Positions 1 through 9,139 of a stretch of DNA of 64,000 nucleotides are shown piece by piece; position 1 is the first letter of the stretch; each line of letters opens with the position of its first letter. Under the pieces are notes generated by a model that saw only the letters and a list, made by a program, of their open reading frames with translations, was not told where the DNA came from and ran no database searches. The position numbers were made by a program, and so were the translations under genes. The DNA lies in the NCBI RefSeq assembly GCF_026651855.1, contig NZ_CP093280.1, positions 1,218,001 through 1,282,000 on the forward strand, read 5' to 3'. The DNA is from Pseudomonas silvicola. Its GTDB lineage: Bacteria > Pseudomonadota > Gammaproteobacteria > Pseudomonadales > Pseudomonadaceae.

Positions 1-720
1 TACGTACAACTCTCGCTGGCCGCCTCGGTGGCGCTGGCGGTGGCCGGCTGTGGCGCGCCGGAGAAGACTTACCAGGTGAAGAAAACCTTCGACTTCAAGA
101 CGGTGGCCGAATGCACCGCGCAGAAGTTTCCCGTGGACGTGTGTTCCGATGCCTATATCGCCGCGCTCAGCCAGCACCGCAAGATTGCCCCGGTGTACGA
201 CAACAAGGCTGACTGCGAAGCCGACTTCGTGCCGGACTACTGCCAGGTCGACTCGGCCGGCAAGTACATGCCCCAGCTGGGCGGTTTCGAGGTGGATGCC
301 GACGGCACCGTCACCCAGTCGCAGCTGGATTCGGCCAAGGCCGAGGTGGCCCGCAGCGGCGGTGACAGCAGCGGGGGCGGCTTCAATGGCAGCGGCTTGC
401 TGACAGGTCTGCTCATCGGCCACATGCTGAGCAGCAGCACCGGCAATTTCAGGTCGGCGCCGGTGTACCAGTACCGTGACGACCGTGGCAATTACGCCAG
501 CTCCACCCTGGGGGCGCGCATCAACAGCGGCGCCACGTTCTCGCGCTCGCGTCAGAGCGAGTCGGGCAACGGCTATAGCAGTGGTGGCGGTAGCTTCGGG
601 CGTATCAACGCCAACCCGGTGTCGGTCCGGCAGGCCACCACCCGCGGTGGTTTCGGCAGTTCGGCCACGGCCCGCAGCGGCTGGAGCGGTTCGTCGTCGC
701 GCAGCAGTTTCGGCGGTTGA
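1..720 (+). CDS. DUF1190 (YgiB-like) lipoprotein, 5' end outside window
   Basis: The reading frame is open from the first base, so the true start lies just upstream. The visible 239 residues begin with a hydrophobic segment ending in a lipobox-like V-A-G-C, which suggests a lipoprotein. A Cys-containing conserved region follows (residues about 30-90, with Asp-rich, aromatic and paired-Cys segments typical of DUF1190/YgiB), then a long low-complexity Gly/Ser/Arg-rich tail. The role of the family is unknown. It sits 7 bp upstream of a YgiC-like gene, the same pairing as ygiB-ygiC in enterics, so the two are probably co-transcribed and act together at the envelope (inference). Confidence 0.75.
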   Translation, partial: YVQLSLAASVALAVAGCGAPEKTYQVKKTFDFKTVAECTAQKFPVDVCSDAYIAALSQHRKIAPVYDNKADCEADFVPDYCQVDSAGKYMPQLGGFEVDADGTVTQSQLDSAKAEVARSGGDSSGGGFNGSGLLTGLLIGHMLSSSTGNFRSAPVYQYRDDRGNYASSTLGARINSGATFSRSRQSESGNGYSSGGGSFGRINANPVSVRQATTRGGFGSSATARSGWSGSSSRSSFGG

Positions 721-727
721 GGGCAGC

Positions 728-1882
728 ATGAAGAAAATCGCCATCGCCGAACGCCCCGACTGGAAACAGACCGCCGAACGCCTGGGCTTCATGTTCCATA
801 CCATCGATGGCGAGCCCTATTGGGATGAAAGCGCCTACTACCAGTTCACCCTCAAGCAGATCGAGGACGACCTGGAAGACCCGACCCAGGCCCTTCATGA
901 ACTGTGCATGGACCTGGTCAGCGAGGTGGTGAACAGCGAGGAAAAACTGGAGCGCCTGAGCATCCCCCCGGCGTTCCATGACCTGGTGCGCACCTCCTGG
1001 CGCGAAGGCCACCCGCACCTATACGGGCGCATGGACTTCTCCTACGACGGTACCGGTCCGGCCAAGTTGCTGGAGCTGAACTACGACACCCCCACCAGCC
1101 TGTACGAGGCAGCGGCCTTCCAGTGGGGCTGGCTGGAGCAGTGCATCGAGCGCGGCATGCTGCCGGCTTCGGTGGACCAGTTCAACAGCATCGACACGCG
1201 CCTGCACGAGGCCTTCGCCGCGCTGAATATCCAGCGGCCGTTCTATTTCGCTTCGATAAAAGGCTCGGTGGAAGACAAGGCGACCACTGACTACCTGCGC
1301 TTGGTCGCCGAGAAGGTCGGTATAGAGTCACGGCACATCGACCTGGAAGACATCGGCCTGCTCGATGGCCGCTTCGTCGACCTGCAGGACCGCTGGATCC
1401 CCCACCTGTTCAAGCTGCACGCCTGGGAGTTCATCTTCCACGAGCCTTTCGGCGCGGCCATCGCTCAGTGTGACACCCAGTTCATGGAGCCCGCCTGGAA
1501 GGCGATTCTCTCCAACAAGGGCATCCTGCCGATGCTGTGGGAGGCTCACAAAGGCCACCCGAACCTGCTGGAAAGCCATCTGGATACCAACCCGCGCTCG
1601 CTGGTGCCCAAGGGCTGGGTACGCAAGCCGTACTTCTCCAGGGAAGGCGCAAACATCGAGCTGCGCACGCCTGATGACCAGCTGCACGTGGTGGATGGCC
1701 CGTACGACGATGCGCCCTATATCTTGCAGCGATTAGCACCACTGCCCAGGTTCGGCGACAGCTACACGCTGGTAGGTTCATGGGTGATCGGCGACCGCGC
1801 CGCGGGGATAGGTATTCGCGAAGATGACAGCCTGATCACCAAGGATACCAGCCGGTTCCTCCCGCATTTGATCCTGAACTGA
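728..1882 (+). CDS. YgiC-like glutathionylspermidine synthase family ATP-grasp protein
   Basis: This 384-residue protein is close to the length of E. coli YgiC. I chose the ATG 7 bp after the DUF1190 stop, because a longer frame only reads through the upstream gene. It resembles the C-terminal ATP-grasp synthetase domain of glutathionylspermidine synthases: an acidic/aromatic motif around residues 99-118 (MDFSYDGTGPAKLLELNYDT) and a C-terminal nucleotide-binding region ending in GIGIREDDSLIT. It lacks the amidase half of full Gsp synthetase/amidase. Family members ligate amines to peptides, but the substrate here is not known. Polyamine genes follow within 1 kb. Confidence 0.8.
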   Translation: MKKIAIAERPDWKQTAERLGFMFHTIDGEPYWDESAYYQFTLKQIEDDLEDPTQALHELCMDLVSEVVNSEEKLERLSIPPAFHDLVRTSWREGHPHLYGRMDFSYDGTGPAKLLELNYDTPTSLYEAAAFQWGWLEQCIERGMLPASVDQFNSIDTRLHEAFAALNIQRPFYFASIKGSVEDKATTDYLRLVAEKVGIESRHIDLEDIGLLDGRFVDLQDRWIPHLFKLHAWEFIFHEPFGAAIAQCDTQFMEPAWKAILSNKGILPMLWEAHKGHPNLLESHLDTNPRSLVPKGWVRKPYFSREGANIELRTPDDQLHVVDGPYDDAPYILQRLAPLPRFGDSYTLVGSWVIGDRAAGIGIREDDSLITKDTSRFLPHLILN

Positions 1883-1897
1883 AGCCCGGCAGCGGCG

Positions 1898-2530
1898 CTA
1901 CGCCGATCTTTTAGGCAGGAACGGCGGCAGGTACAGCCCCAGGTAAGCATCGAACACCCGCATCCCTTCCTCCGCCATGCGTGGGGTAATCTGCCCATGC
2001 AGCTGCACCGACCGCGCGTATACCCGGTCGCCCAGCTCCATGGCCAAGGCAAACACATCCACGTCTTGCGGCAAGCTCGGCAGCTGGAAATGCCGGTCGA
2101 ATACCTGGTGCATGAGCACCCCCAGTTCCAGGTCATGCTGGCGGTCCGCCTGGGTGACCTCGGCCAGCCCATGCTGGGCCAGAATCAACTGGCGGGCAGC
2201 GGCGTCCTGGCTGTAGATGACCAGCATGCGCTCCTCCACCAACCGCGACAGGTCGCGCCACTCACCCAGTCGCTGGTGGTCCACCGGCTCCAGCAGGCAA
2301 GCGCGGAAAGCGGCATGTACATCGGCCGTCAGCGCTTCCAGCAGCGCCGGGACGCTGGCGAAGAAGTGGTACACCGACGACGGCGGGATCTCCGCGCGCT
2401 CGGCGACGCTGTAGATCGACAGGCTGCCCACCCCCTCACTGGCCAGCAGGGCGCGCGCCGCCTCGAGAATCGAGTCGATCCGTGCCTGGCTGCGGGCGCG
2501 GGGTTTGCGGGGCGTGGCGGTGCGAGTCAT
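1898..2530 (-). CDS. TetR-family transcriptional regulator
   Basis: This is a 210-residue regulator. The N-terminal TetR helix-turn-helix spans about residues 14-60 (IDSILEAARALLASEG followed by SVAERAEIPPSSVYHFF), with a helical ligand-binding C-terminal part. I chose the ATG at 2530 because GGAG lies 7 bp upstream of it; the longer frame to 2638 runs back through a REP element. It converges on the ygiC-like gene (15 bp between stops) and lies downstream of the spuI terminator. Its target and ligand cannot be read from the sequence. Control of the neighbouring polyamine genes is possible but only an inference. Confidence 0.85.
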   Translation of the reverse strand: MTRTATPRKPRARSQARIDSILEAARALLASEGVGSLSIYSVAERAEIPPSSVYHFFASVPALLEALTADVHAAFRACLLEPVDHQRLGEWRDLSRLVEERMLVIYSQDAAARQLILAQHGLAEVTQADRQHDLELGVLMHQVFDRHFQLPSLPQDVDVFALAMELGDRVYARSVQLHGQITPRMAEEGMRVFDAYLGLYLPPFLPKRSA

Positions 2531-2584
2531 GAGGTTCTCCATCTCGGGCCACGCATTGTAGGGTTTTGAACCGGCGTCGTCTGC

Positions 2585-2608
2585 TTCCCGAGCTTCGCCC
2601 GGCCCCAC
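2585..2608 (+). repeat. REP element, single copy
   Basis: The core TTCCCGAGCTTCGCCCGG followed by YCCCAC recurs at 24264, 30852 and, inverted, at 24202, 30789 and 27161. It is an intergenic palindromic REP unit between tetR and the spuI terminator. Confidence 0.7.
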
Positions 2609-2647
2609 GCCGGGCAAGTGCTCTGTGGGAATAGCCAATCCCGAGGC

Positions 2648-2684
2648 AAAAAAAACCGCAGGCCTTGGCCTGCGGCGTTTTTTT
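2648..2684. terminator. Bidirectional rho-independent terminator after spuI
   Basis: A perfect 9-bp stem (CCGCAGGCC/GGCCTGCGG, 2656-2664 with 2667-2675) is flanked by an A8 run on the left and a T7 run on the right. It can therefore terminate in both directions. On the minus strand it ends the spuI transcript and insulates tetR. Confidence 0.85.
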
Positions 2685-2692
2685 GCACCGGC

Positions 2693-4069
2693 TTACACCG
2701 TATGCAGATACCAGTTGTACTCAAGGTCGGAGATGGAGTGCTCGAACTCCTCCAGCTCGCTTTCCTTGCACGCCACGAAGATATCGATGTACTTCGGATC
2801 GATATACCGTGCCAGGATCTCGCTGTCGTCCAGCTCGCGCAGGGCGTCGCGCAGGTTGTTGGGCAGGCTCTGCTCGTTCTGCTCGTACGAATTGCCTTCC
2901 ACCGGCTCGTTGGGCTCGACCTTGTTGGTCAGGCCGTGGTGCACGCCCGCCAGCACGGCGGCCATCAGCAGGTACGGGTTGGCGTCGGCACCGGCCACAC
3001 GGTGTTCGATGCGCACCGCGTCCGGGGTGCCGGTAGGCACGCGCAGGGCCACGGTGCGGTTGTCCAGGCCCCAGCAGGGCGAGTTCGGCACGTAGAACTG
3101 GGCGCCGAAACGGCGGTACGAGTTGACGTTCGGGCACAGGAACGCCATCGATGCGGGCAGGGTCTCGAGCACACCGCCGATCGCGTGACGCAGCGCGGCG
3201 TTCTGCTCGGGATCCTCACTGGTGAAGATATTCTTGCCGTCCTTGTCCAGGATCGAGATATGCACGTGCAGGCCATTGCCCGCCTGGCCCGGGTAGGGCT
3301 TGGCCATGAAGGTGGTGTCCATTTCATGGTCGTAGGCGATGTTCTTGATCAGGCGCTTGAGCAGCACGGCGTAGTCGCAGGCCTTCATCGGGTCGGCCAC
3401 GTGGTGCAGGTTCACTTCGAACTGCGCCGGGGCACTTTCCTTGACGATGGCGTCTGCCGGGATGCCTTGTTCCTTGGCGCCTTCCAGGATGTCCTGCAGG
3501 CAGTCCACGTACTCATCCAGGTCGTCGATCAGGTACACCTGGGTCGAGTGCGGGCGTTTACCGGAAATCGGTGAACGCGGCGGTTGCGGGCGGCCGTTCA
3601 CGTTCTCCTGGTCGATCAGGTAGAACTCAAGCTCGAAAGCGGCACAGATGGTCAGGCCCAGCTCGTCGAACTTCGCGACCACCTGGCGCAGCACTTCGCG
3701 CGGGTCGGCGAAGAAGGGTTCGCCTTCCAGTTCGTGCATGGTCATCAGCAGCTGCGCGGTAGGGCGTTTCTGCCAGGGCTCGTTGGAGAGGGTGTCGGGA
3801 ATCGGAAAGCAGATACGGTCTGCGTCGCCGATGTCCAGGCCCAGCCCGGTGCTTTCCACCGTAGAGCCGTTGATGTCCAGGGCGAAAAGCGAGGCGGGCA
3901 GGTTGATGCCTTTCTCGTAAACCTTGTGGAGGCTGGTGCGTTCGATGCGCTTGCCACGCACCACACCATTCATATCTGCAATCAGAAGGTCGACGTACAG
4001 AACCTCAGGATGTTCCTTAAGGAATGCGTTCGCTTCGTTGAGCTGAACGGCACGCGGGGGTACCGACAT
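2693..4069 (-). CDS. spuI: Gamma-glutamylpolyamine synthetase (glutamine synthetase family)
   Basis: The 458-residue protein has the glutamine synthetase beta-grasp N-terminus and the catalytic C-terminal domain (GNGLHVHISILDKDGKN, NSYRRF and the Arg-rich HRVAGADANPYL segment). Family members of this group (PuuA/SpuI/SpuB) ligate glutamate to an amino group of putrescine, spermidine or related amines using ATP, the first step of the gamma-glutamylation route. It is divergent from spuA across a 277-bp intergenic region, as in P. aeruginosa, where spuI faces spuABCDEFGH. Which polyamine it prefers cannot be seen. Confidence 0.9.
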   Translation of the reverse strand: MSVPPRAVQLNEANAFLKEHPEVLYVDLLIADMNGVVRGKRIERTSLHKVYEKGINLPASLFALDINGSTVESTGLGLDIGDADRICFPIPDTLSNEPWQKRPTAQLLMTMHELEGEPFFADPREVLRQVVAKFDELGLTICAAFELEFYLIDQENVNGRPQPPRSPISGKRPHSTQVYLIDDLDEYVDCLQDILEGAKEQGIPADAIVKESAPAQFEVNLHHVADPMKACDYAVLLKRLIKNIAYDHEMDTTFMAKPYPGQAGNGLHVHISILDKDGKNIFTSEDPEQNAALRHAIGGVLETLPASMAFLCPNVNSYRRFGAQFYVPNSPCWGLDNRTVALRVPTGTPDAVRIEHRVAGADANPYLLMAAVLAGVHHGLTNKVEPNEPVEGNSYEQNEQSLPNNLRDALRELDDSEILARYIDPKYIDIFVACKESELEEFEHSISDLEYNWYLHTV

Positions 4070-4346
4070 GATGCAACACCTTTGTTGTTAAAAATATCAA
4101 TCATTGGGCTTTTGCTGTTTCAGTCAATCCGAAAGCCATCATGAAGTCAAGCGAGCCTCGGTTTGCCCTGAAATGGCGCCTGAAAGCCATTTTTGCCGCT
4201 TATTGGGGCGTTTTTTACGTCCGTGAACGCCCTCAAATGAATTATTCAACAGCCCGTGTTGTATTTTTTACGGGGGTGTTGTGAAAAAAAATGAACAACG
4301 CTAAGCTCGTTTGCAACCCATAACGCCAATAATACCGGGGGACTTC
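4070..4346. promoter_or_regulatory. Divergent spuI/spuA control region
   Basis: This AT-rich 277-bp region separates two divergent polyamine genes and must hold both promoters. It has several poly-T and poly-A tracts (4263-4290). I see no convincing -35/-10 pair or operator palindrome, so no site is called within it. Confidence 0.45.
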
Positions 4347-5126
4347 ATGGCACGCCTGCCGACAATCGGCGTCACCGCCTGCATCAAGCCAGTCGGGCTG
4401 CACGCCAGCCATACCTGTGGTGACAAATATGTCCGCGCGGTCGCCGTGGCCGCCGAAGGCTTGCCGATGATCATTCCCGCGCTCGGCGAACTGTTCAAAC
4501 CGACCCAAATACTTGACGGGTTGGATGGCATTCTCTTTACCGGCTCCCCTTCCAACGTGGAGCCGCGCCATTACGCCGGTGCCGACAGCGCGCCCGGCAC
4601 GCTGCACGACCCTGAACGCGATGCTACCACTCTACCGCTGATTCGCGCGGCCGTGGCCGCTGGCGTGCCGGTACTGGGCATTTGCCGAGGTTTCCAGGAA
4701 CTGAACGTGGCCCTGGGCGGCTCGCTGCACCAGAAGGTTCACGAAACCGGAACCTTCATGGACCATCGTGAGCCCAAGGACCAGCCGGTCGAGGTCCAGT
4801 ATGCCCTGCGCCATGCGGTAGCTGTCCAGCCCGGTGGTGTTTTACAGGCCATTGGCTTGCCCGCGCAGTTGCAGGTCAACTCCATCCACGGCCAGGGTAT
4901 CGACCGCGTGGCCCCGGGTTTGCGTGTCGAGGCCGTGGCGCCCGATGGCCTGGTCGAGGCGGTTTCGGCCGAAGGGGCCAAGGGTTTTGCACTAGGCTTG
5001 CAGTGGCATCCCGAATGGCAGGTGCTGGATAACCCGCACTACCTGGCCATTTTCCAGGCCTTTGGCCAGGCCTGCAGACAGCGTGCGACCCAACGCGACG
5101 CAGCCGCGTCCAGGACTGCTATCTAG
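4347..5126 (+). CDS. spuA: Gamma-glutamyl-GABA/polyamine hydrolase (class I GATase-like, PuuD family)
   Basis: This 259-residue protein has the class I glutamine-amidotransferase fold. The nucleophile is Cys113 in LGICRGFQE and the His-Glu of QWHPEW completes the triad. PuuD-type enzymes hydrolyse gamma-glutamyl-GABA (or the gamma-glutamylated polyamine acid) to glutamate and the free amino acid, closing the route opened by SpuI/SpuB. The ATG at 4347 follows a GGGGGA ribosome-binding site; the upstream in-frame start at 4311 has none. It is the first gene of the spuABCD...FGH run, 14 bp before spuB. Confidence 0.88.
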   Translation: MARLPTIGVTACIKPVGLHASHTCGDKYVRAVAVAAEGLPMIIPALGELFKPTQILDGLDGILFTGSPSNVEPRHYAGADSAPGTLHDPERDATTLPLIRAAVAAGVPVLGICRGFQELNVALGGSLHQKVHETGTFMDHREPKDQPVEVQYALRHAVAVQPGGVLQAIGLPAQLQVNSIHGQGIDRVAPGLRVEAVAPDGLVEAVSAEGAKGFALGLQWHPEWQVLDNPHYLAIFQAFGQACRQRATQRDAAASRTAI

Positions 5127-5140
5127 CCCCTGAGGTATTT

Positions 5141-6499
5141 ATGCGTACCAGCCTCGACCAGCTCACCGATTGGTTGAAAGAGCACAAGATCACGGAAGTC
5201 GAATGCCTGATCGCCGACCTGACAGGCATCACGCGTGGCAAGATTTCACCCACCAACAAGTTCATCGCCGAGAAAGGCATGCGCTTGCCGGAAAGTGTTT
5301 TGTTGCAAACCGTTACCGGCGACTACGTAGAGGATGACATCTACTACGACCTGCTGGACCCGGCCGACATCGACATGATCTGCCGCCCCGACGAAAACGC
5401 CGTGTTCGTGGTGCCCTGGGCCATCGAACCGACCGCCCAGGTGATCCACGACACCTACGACAAGCAGGGCAACCCCATCGAGCTGTCGCCGCGCAACGTG
5501 CTCAAGAAAGTCCTGAAGCTTTACAGCGACAAGGGCTGGCTGCCCATCGTGGCGCCGGAGATGGAGTTTTACCTCACCCGCCGCTGCGAAGACCCGGACT
5601 TCCCGCTGCAACCGCCCGTGGGCCGCTCGGGACGCCCGGAAACCGGCCGCCAGTCTTTCTCCATTGAAGCGGCGAACGAGTTCGACCCGCTGTTCGAGGA
5701 TGTCTATGACTGGTGCGAGCTGCAGCACCTTGACCTGGACACCCTGATCCATGAAGACGGCACGGCGCAGATGGAGATCAACTTCCGTCACGGCAACGCC
5801 CTGCACCTGGCCGACCAGATCCTGGTGTTCAAGCGCACCATGCGCGAGGCAGCGCTCAAGCACAACGTGGCCGCCACGTTCATGGCCAAGCCCATGACCG
5901 GCGAGCCCGGCAGTGCCATGCACCTGCACCAGAGCATCGTCGACATCGAGACCGGCAAGAACATCTTTTCCAACGATGACGGCAGCATGAGCCAGCTATT
6001 TCTGCACCACGTGGGCGGCCTGCAGAAGTTCATCCCCGAATTGCTGCCTTTATTCGCCCCCAACGTGAATTCCTTCCGCCGCTTCCTGCCCGACACCTCG
6101 GCGCCGGTGAACGTGGAGTGGGGTGAGGAAAACCGTACCGTGGGCCTGCGGGTGCCCGATGCCACCCCACAGAACCGCCGCGTCGAGAACCGCCTGCCGG
6201 GCGCCGACGCCAACCCGTACCTGGCTATCGCGGCCAGCCTGCTGTGCGGCTATATCGGCATGGTCGAAGGCATCGAACCCAGCGCGCCAGTGCAGGGCCG
6301 TGGTTACGAGCGGCGCAACCTGCGCCTGCCGCTGACCATCGAGGACGCCCTGGAACGCATGGAAAACTGCAAGACGGTCGAGAAGTACCTGGGCAACAAA
6401 TTCATCATCGGTTACGTCGCGGTCAAGCGCGCCGAACACGAGAACTTCAAGCGCGTCATCAGCTCATGGGAACGTGAATTCCTGCTGTTCGCGGTGTGA
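5141..6499 (+). CDS. spuB: Gamma-glutamylpolyamine synthetase, second paralogue
   Basis: The 452-residue glutamine-synthetase-family protein has the same architecture as SpuI on the other side of the promoter region (GEPGSAMHLHQS, NSFRRFLPDTSAP, NRLPGADANPYL). Having two such ligases per locus is normal for Pseudomonas, and the paralogues are thought to differ in polyamine preference. It lies 14 bp after spuA and 34 bp before spuC, so it is an operon member. Substrate assignment between putrescine and spermidine is not possible from sequence alone. Confidence 0.9.
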   Translation: MRTSLDQLTDWLKEHKITEVECLIADLTGITRGKISPTNKFIAEKGMRLPESVLLQTVTGDYVEDDIYYDLLDPADIDMICRPDENAVFVVPWAIEPTAQVIHDTYDKQGNPIELSPRNVLKKVLKLYSDKGWLPIVAPEMEFYLTRRCEDPDFPLQPPVGRSGRPETGRQSFSIEAANEFDPLFEDVYDWCELQHLDLDTLIHEDGTAQMEINFRHGNALHLADQILVFKRTMREAALKHNVAATFMAKPMTGEPGSAMHLHQSIVDIETGKNIFSNDDGSMSQLFLHHVGGLQKFIPELLPLFAPNVNSFRRFLPDTSAPVNVEWGEENRTVGLRVPDATPQNRRVENRLPGADANPYLAIAASLLCGYIGMVEGIEPSAPVQGRGYERRNLRLPLTIEDALERMENCKTVEKYLGNKFIIGYVAVKRAEHENFKRVISSWEREFLLFAV

Positions 6500-6533
6500 T
6501 CAACACGGGGCGTGCCCCGTTGAGGAGAAGGCA

Positions 6534-7898
6534 ATGAGCAACAAGAATTCGCAAACCCAAGCGTGGCAGGCCCTGAGCGGCGAGCACCACCTGGCGCCGT
6601 TCAGCGACTACAAGCAGCTCAAGGAAAAAGGCCCGCGCATCATCACCAGGGCCAAGGGCGTGCACCTGTGGGACAGCGAAGGCAACAAGATCCTCGACGG
6701 CATGGCGGGCCTGTGGTGCGTGGCCGTGGGCTATGGCCGCGATGAGCTGGCCGAGGTCGCGGCAAAACAGATGCGCGAACTGCCGTACTACAACTTATTC
6801 TTCCAGACCGCCCACCCGCCGGCGCTGGAACTGGCCAAGGCCGTTTCCGAAGTCGCGCCAGAGGGCATGAGCCATGTGTTCTTCACCGGCTCCGGCTCCG
6901 AAGGCAACGACACCGTGCTGCGCATGGTCCGCCACTACTGGGCGCTGAAGGGCAAGCCAGAGAAGAAGGTCATCATCAGCCGCATCAACGGCTACCACGG
7001 CTCCACCGTGGCCGGCGCCAGCCTGGGCGGCATGGTGGGCATGCACGAACAGGGCGATCTGCCCATTCCGGGCATCGTCCACATCGCCCAGCCCTACTGG
7101 TTCGGCGAAGGCGGCGACCTGTCCGAGGCAGAGTTCGGCACCTGGGCCGCCGAACAGTTGGAGAAGAAGATTCTGGAGCTGGGCGTGGACACCGTCGGCG
7201 CTTTCATCGCCGAGCCGATCCAGGGGGCGGGCGGGGTGATCATTCCGCCAGAGACCTACTGGCCGAAGATCAAGGAGATCCTGGCCAAGTACGACATCCT
7301 GTTCGTCGCCGACGAGGTGATCTGCGGTTTCGGCCGCACCGGTGAGTGGTTCGGCAGCGATTACTACGACCTCAAGCCCGACCTGATGACCATCGCCAAG
7401 GGCCTGACCTCCGGCTATATACCCATGGGCGGGGTAATCGTGCGCGACGAAGTGGCCAGGACCCTTTCCGAAGGGGGCGATTTCAACCACGGCTTCACCT
7501 ATTCCGGCCACCCCGTGGCGGCTGCGGTGGGCCTGGAAAACATCCGGATCCTACGCGACGAAAAAATTATCGAGCGGGTTCGCGAAGAAACGGCACCGTA
7601 TTTGCAGAAACGTCTGCGTGAGCTGAATGACCACCCGCTGGTGGGCGAAGTTCGCGGGCTGGGGCTGCTGGGGGCCATTGAGCTGGTCAAGGACAAAGCC
7701 ACGCGCCAACGTTACGAGGGGATGGGTGTGGGCATGATTTGCCGCAACTTCTGCTTCGACAATGGCCTGATCATGCGCGCCGTGGGCGACACCATGATCA
7801 TTGCACCGTCGCTGGTGATCACTCGCGAGGAAATCGACGAGCTGGTGACCAAGGCGCGCAAGTGCCTGGATCTGACCTTGCAGGCTTTGAATAGCTGA
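6534..7898 (+). CDS. spuC: Putrescine/polyamine:pyruvate aminotransferase, class III PLP enzyme
   Basis: The 454-residue class III aminotransferase carries the PLP Schiff-base lysine Lys289 in TIAKGLTSGYIPMGG and the Asp of FVADEVICGFGRTG. SpuC transfers an amino group from putrescine or related polyamines to pyruvate, giving 4-aminobutanal and alanine. The ATG at 6534 follows AGGAG at the right distance; the longer frame to 6474 overlaps spuB and is not used. A 143-bp gap with an inverted repeat separates it from the binding-protein gene. Confidence 0.92.
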   Translation: MSNKNSQTQAWQALSGEHHLAPFSDYKQLKEKGPRIITRAKGVHLWDSEGNKILDGMAGLWCVAVGYGRDELAEVAAKQMRELPYYNLFFQTAHPPALELAKAVSEVAPEGMSHVFFTGSGSEGNDTVLRMVRHYWALKGKPEKKVIISRINGYHGSTVAGASLGGMVGMHEQGDLPIPGIVHIAQPYWFGEGGDLSEAEFGTWAAEQLEKKILELGVDTVGAFIAEPIQGAGGVIIPPETYWPKIKEILAKYDILFVADEVICGFGRTGEWFGSDYYDLKPDLMTIAKGLTSGYIPMGGVIVRDEVARTLSEGGDFNHGFTYSGHPVAAAVGLENIRILRDEKIIERVREETAPYLQKRLRELNDHPLVGEVRGLGLLGAIELVKDKATRQRYEGMGVGMICRNFCFDNGLIMRAVGDTMIIAPSLVITREEIDELVTKARKCLDLTLQALNS

Positions 7899-7899
7899 G

Positions 7900-7981
7900 T
7901 GCTAGTCTTTGCCTGGTTCGGGGGGCTGAAGAAGGTTGCTCTTTTAATTGAAAGGGCGCCTTGGACCTTGCCAGACTAGCA
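7900..7981. promoter_or_regulatory. Long-range inverted repeat between spuC and spuD
   Basis: TGCTAGTCT (7900-7908) and its exact complement AGACTAGCA (7973-7981) bracket 64 bases in the spuC-spuD gap. RNA from this gap could form a closed domain 60 bp ahead of spuD. There is no T-tract, so it is not a classical terminator. Function is unknown. Confidence 0.35.
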
Positions 7982-8041
7982 GCTGTTGCAGTTGCCCCGG
8001 CTACTGGACAGACGGAATTAAAAAAATACTGGAGCTGACGC

Positions 8042-9139
8042 ATGAAGATATTTGGCAAGACCCTCCTCGCCATGTCCCTGATGGGTGTGATGGCTGGTGC
8101 TGCGCACGCCGATGACAAGGTTCTGCACGTGTACAACTGGTCCGACTACATAGCGCCGAACACCATCGCGGACTTCGAGAAGGAGTCGGGGATCAAGGTC
8201 GTCTACGACGTATTCGACAGCAACGAGACCCTGGAAGCCAAGCTGCTGGCTGGCAAGTCGGGGTATGACATCGTCGTGCCTTCGAACAACTTCCTCGCCA
8301 AGCAGATCAAGGCAGGCGTGTACCAGGAGCTGGACAAGTCCAAGCTGAGCAATTACGGCAACCTGAACAAGGACCTGCTCAAGGCAGTTTCCGTCAGTGA
8401 CCCGAACAACGCCCACGCCTTCCCGTACATGTGGGGCACCATCGGTATCGGCTACAACCCGGAGAAGGTCAAGGCCGCCCTGGGCGCCGACGCCCCGGTC
8501 AACTCCTGGGACCTGGTGTTCAAGCCGGAGAACGCTGCCAAGCTCAAAGGCTGTGGCATCAGCTTCCTCGACTCGCCGACCGAAATGATCCCGGCCGCGC
8601 TGCACTACCTGGGCTTCAAGACGGACACCCAGAACAAGGACGAGATCAAGAAAGCCGAGGACCTATTCCTCAAGATTCGCCCATCGATCGCCTACTTCCA
8701 CTCGTCCAAGTACATCTCGGACCTGGCCAATGGCAACATCTGCGTGGCCATCGGCTACTCGGGTGACATCAAGCAGGCTGCTTCCCGTGCCAAGGAAGCC
8801 GGTGACAAGGTGCACGTGAACTACAGCATTCCGAAGGAAGGCGCAGGCAGCTTCTACGACATGGTCGCCATCCCCAAGGATGCCGAGAACGTCGAAGGCG
8901 CCTACAAGTTCATGAACTTCATCCTGCAACCGAAAGTGATGGCTGAAATCAGCGACGCCGTGGGCTACCCCAACGGCAATGCCGCGGCCACGCCGCTGGT
9001 GGCGAAGGAAATTTCCAGCGACCCGGGCATTTATCCGCCGGCTGACGTACAGGCAAAACTGTACGCCATCGCCGACCTGCCGGCCGCCACCCAGCGCATC
9101 CTGACGCGCACCTGGACCACCATCAAGTCGGGCAAGTAA
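8042..9139 (+). CDS. spuD: Periplasmic putrescine-binding protein of ABC transporter (PotF/SpuD family)
   Basis: The 365-residue protein starts with a Sec signal peptide (about 23 residues, ending AHA-DD) and the polyamine-binding hallmark [11 protein letters not shown]. It captures putrescine (or spermidine) in the periplasm and delivers it to the SpuFGH transporter. Residues I recall from P. aeruginosa SpuD ([32 protein letters not shown]-like segment) match it more closely than SpuE, so I call spuD. PAO1 has two binding-protein genes, spuD and spuE, here; only one is present in this window. Confidence 0.88.
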   Translation: MKIFGKTLLAMSLMGVMAGAAHADDKVLHVYNWSDYIAPNTIADFEKESGIKVVYDVFDSNETLEAKLLAGKSGYDIVVPSNNFLAKQIKAGVYQELDKSKLSNYGNLNKDLLKAVSVSDPNNAHAFPYMWGTIGIGYNPEKVKAALGADAPVNSWDLVFKPENAAKLKGCGISFLDSPTEMIPAALHYLGFKTDTQNKDEIKKAEDLFLKIRPSIAYFHSSKYISDLANGNICVAIGYSGDIKQAASRAKEAGDKVHVNYSIPKEGAGSFYDMVAIPKDAENVEGAYKFMNFILQPKVMAEISDAVGYPNGNAAATPLVAKEISSDPGIYPPADVQAKLYAIADLPAATQRILTRTWTTIKSGK

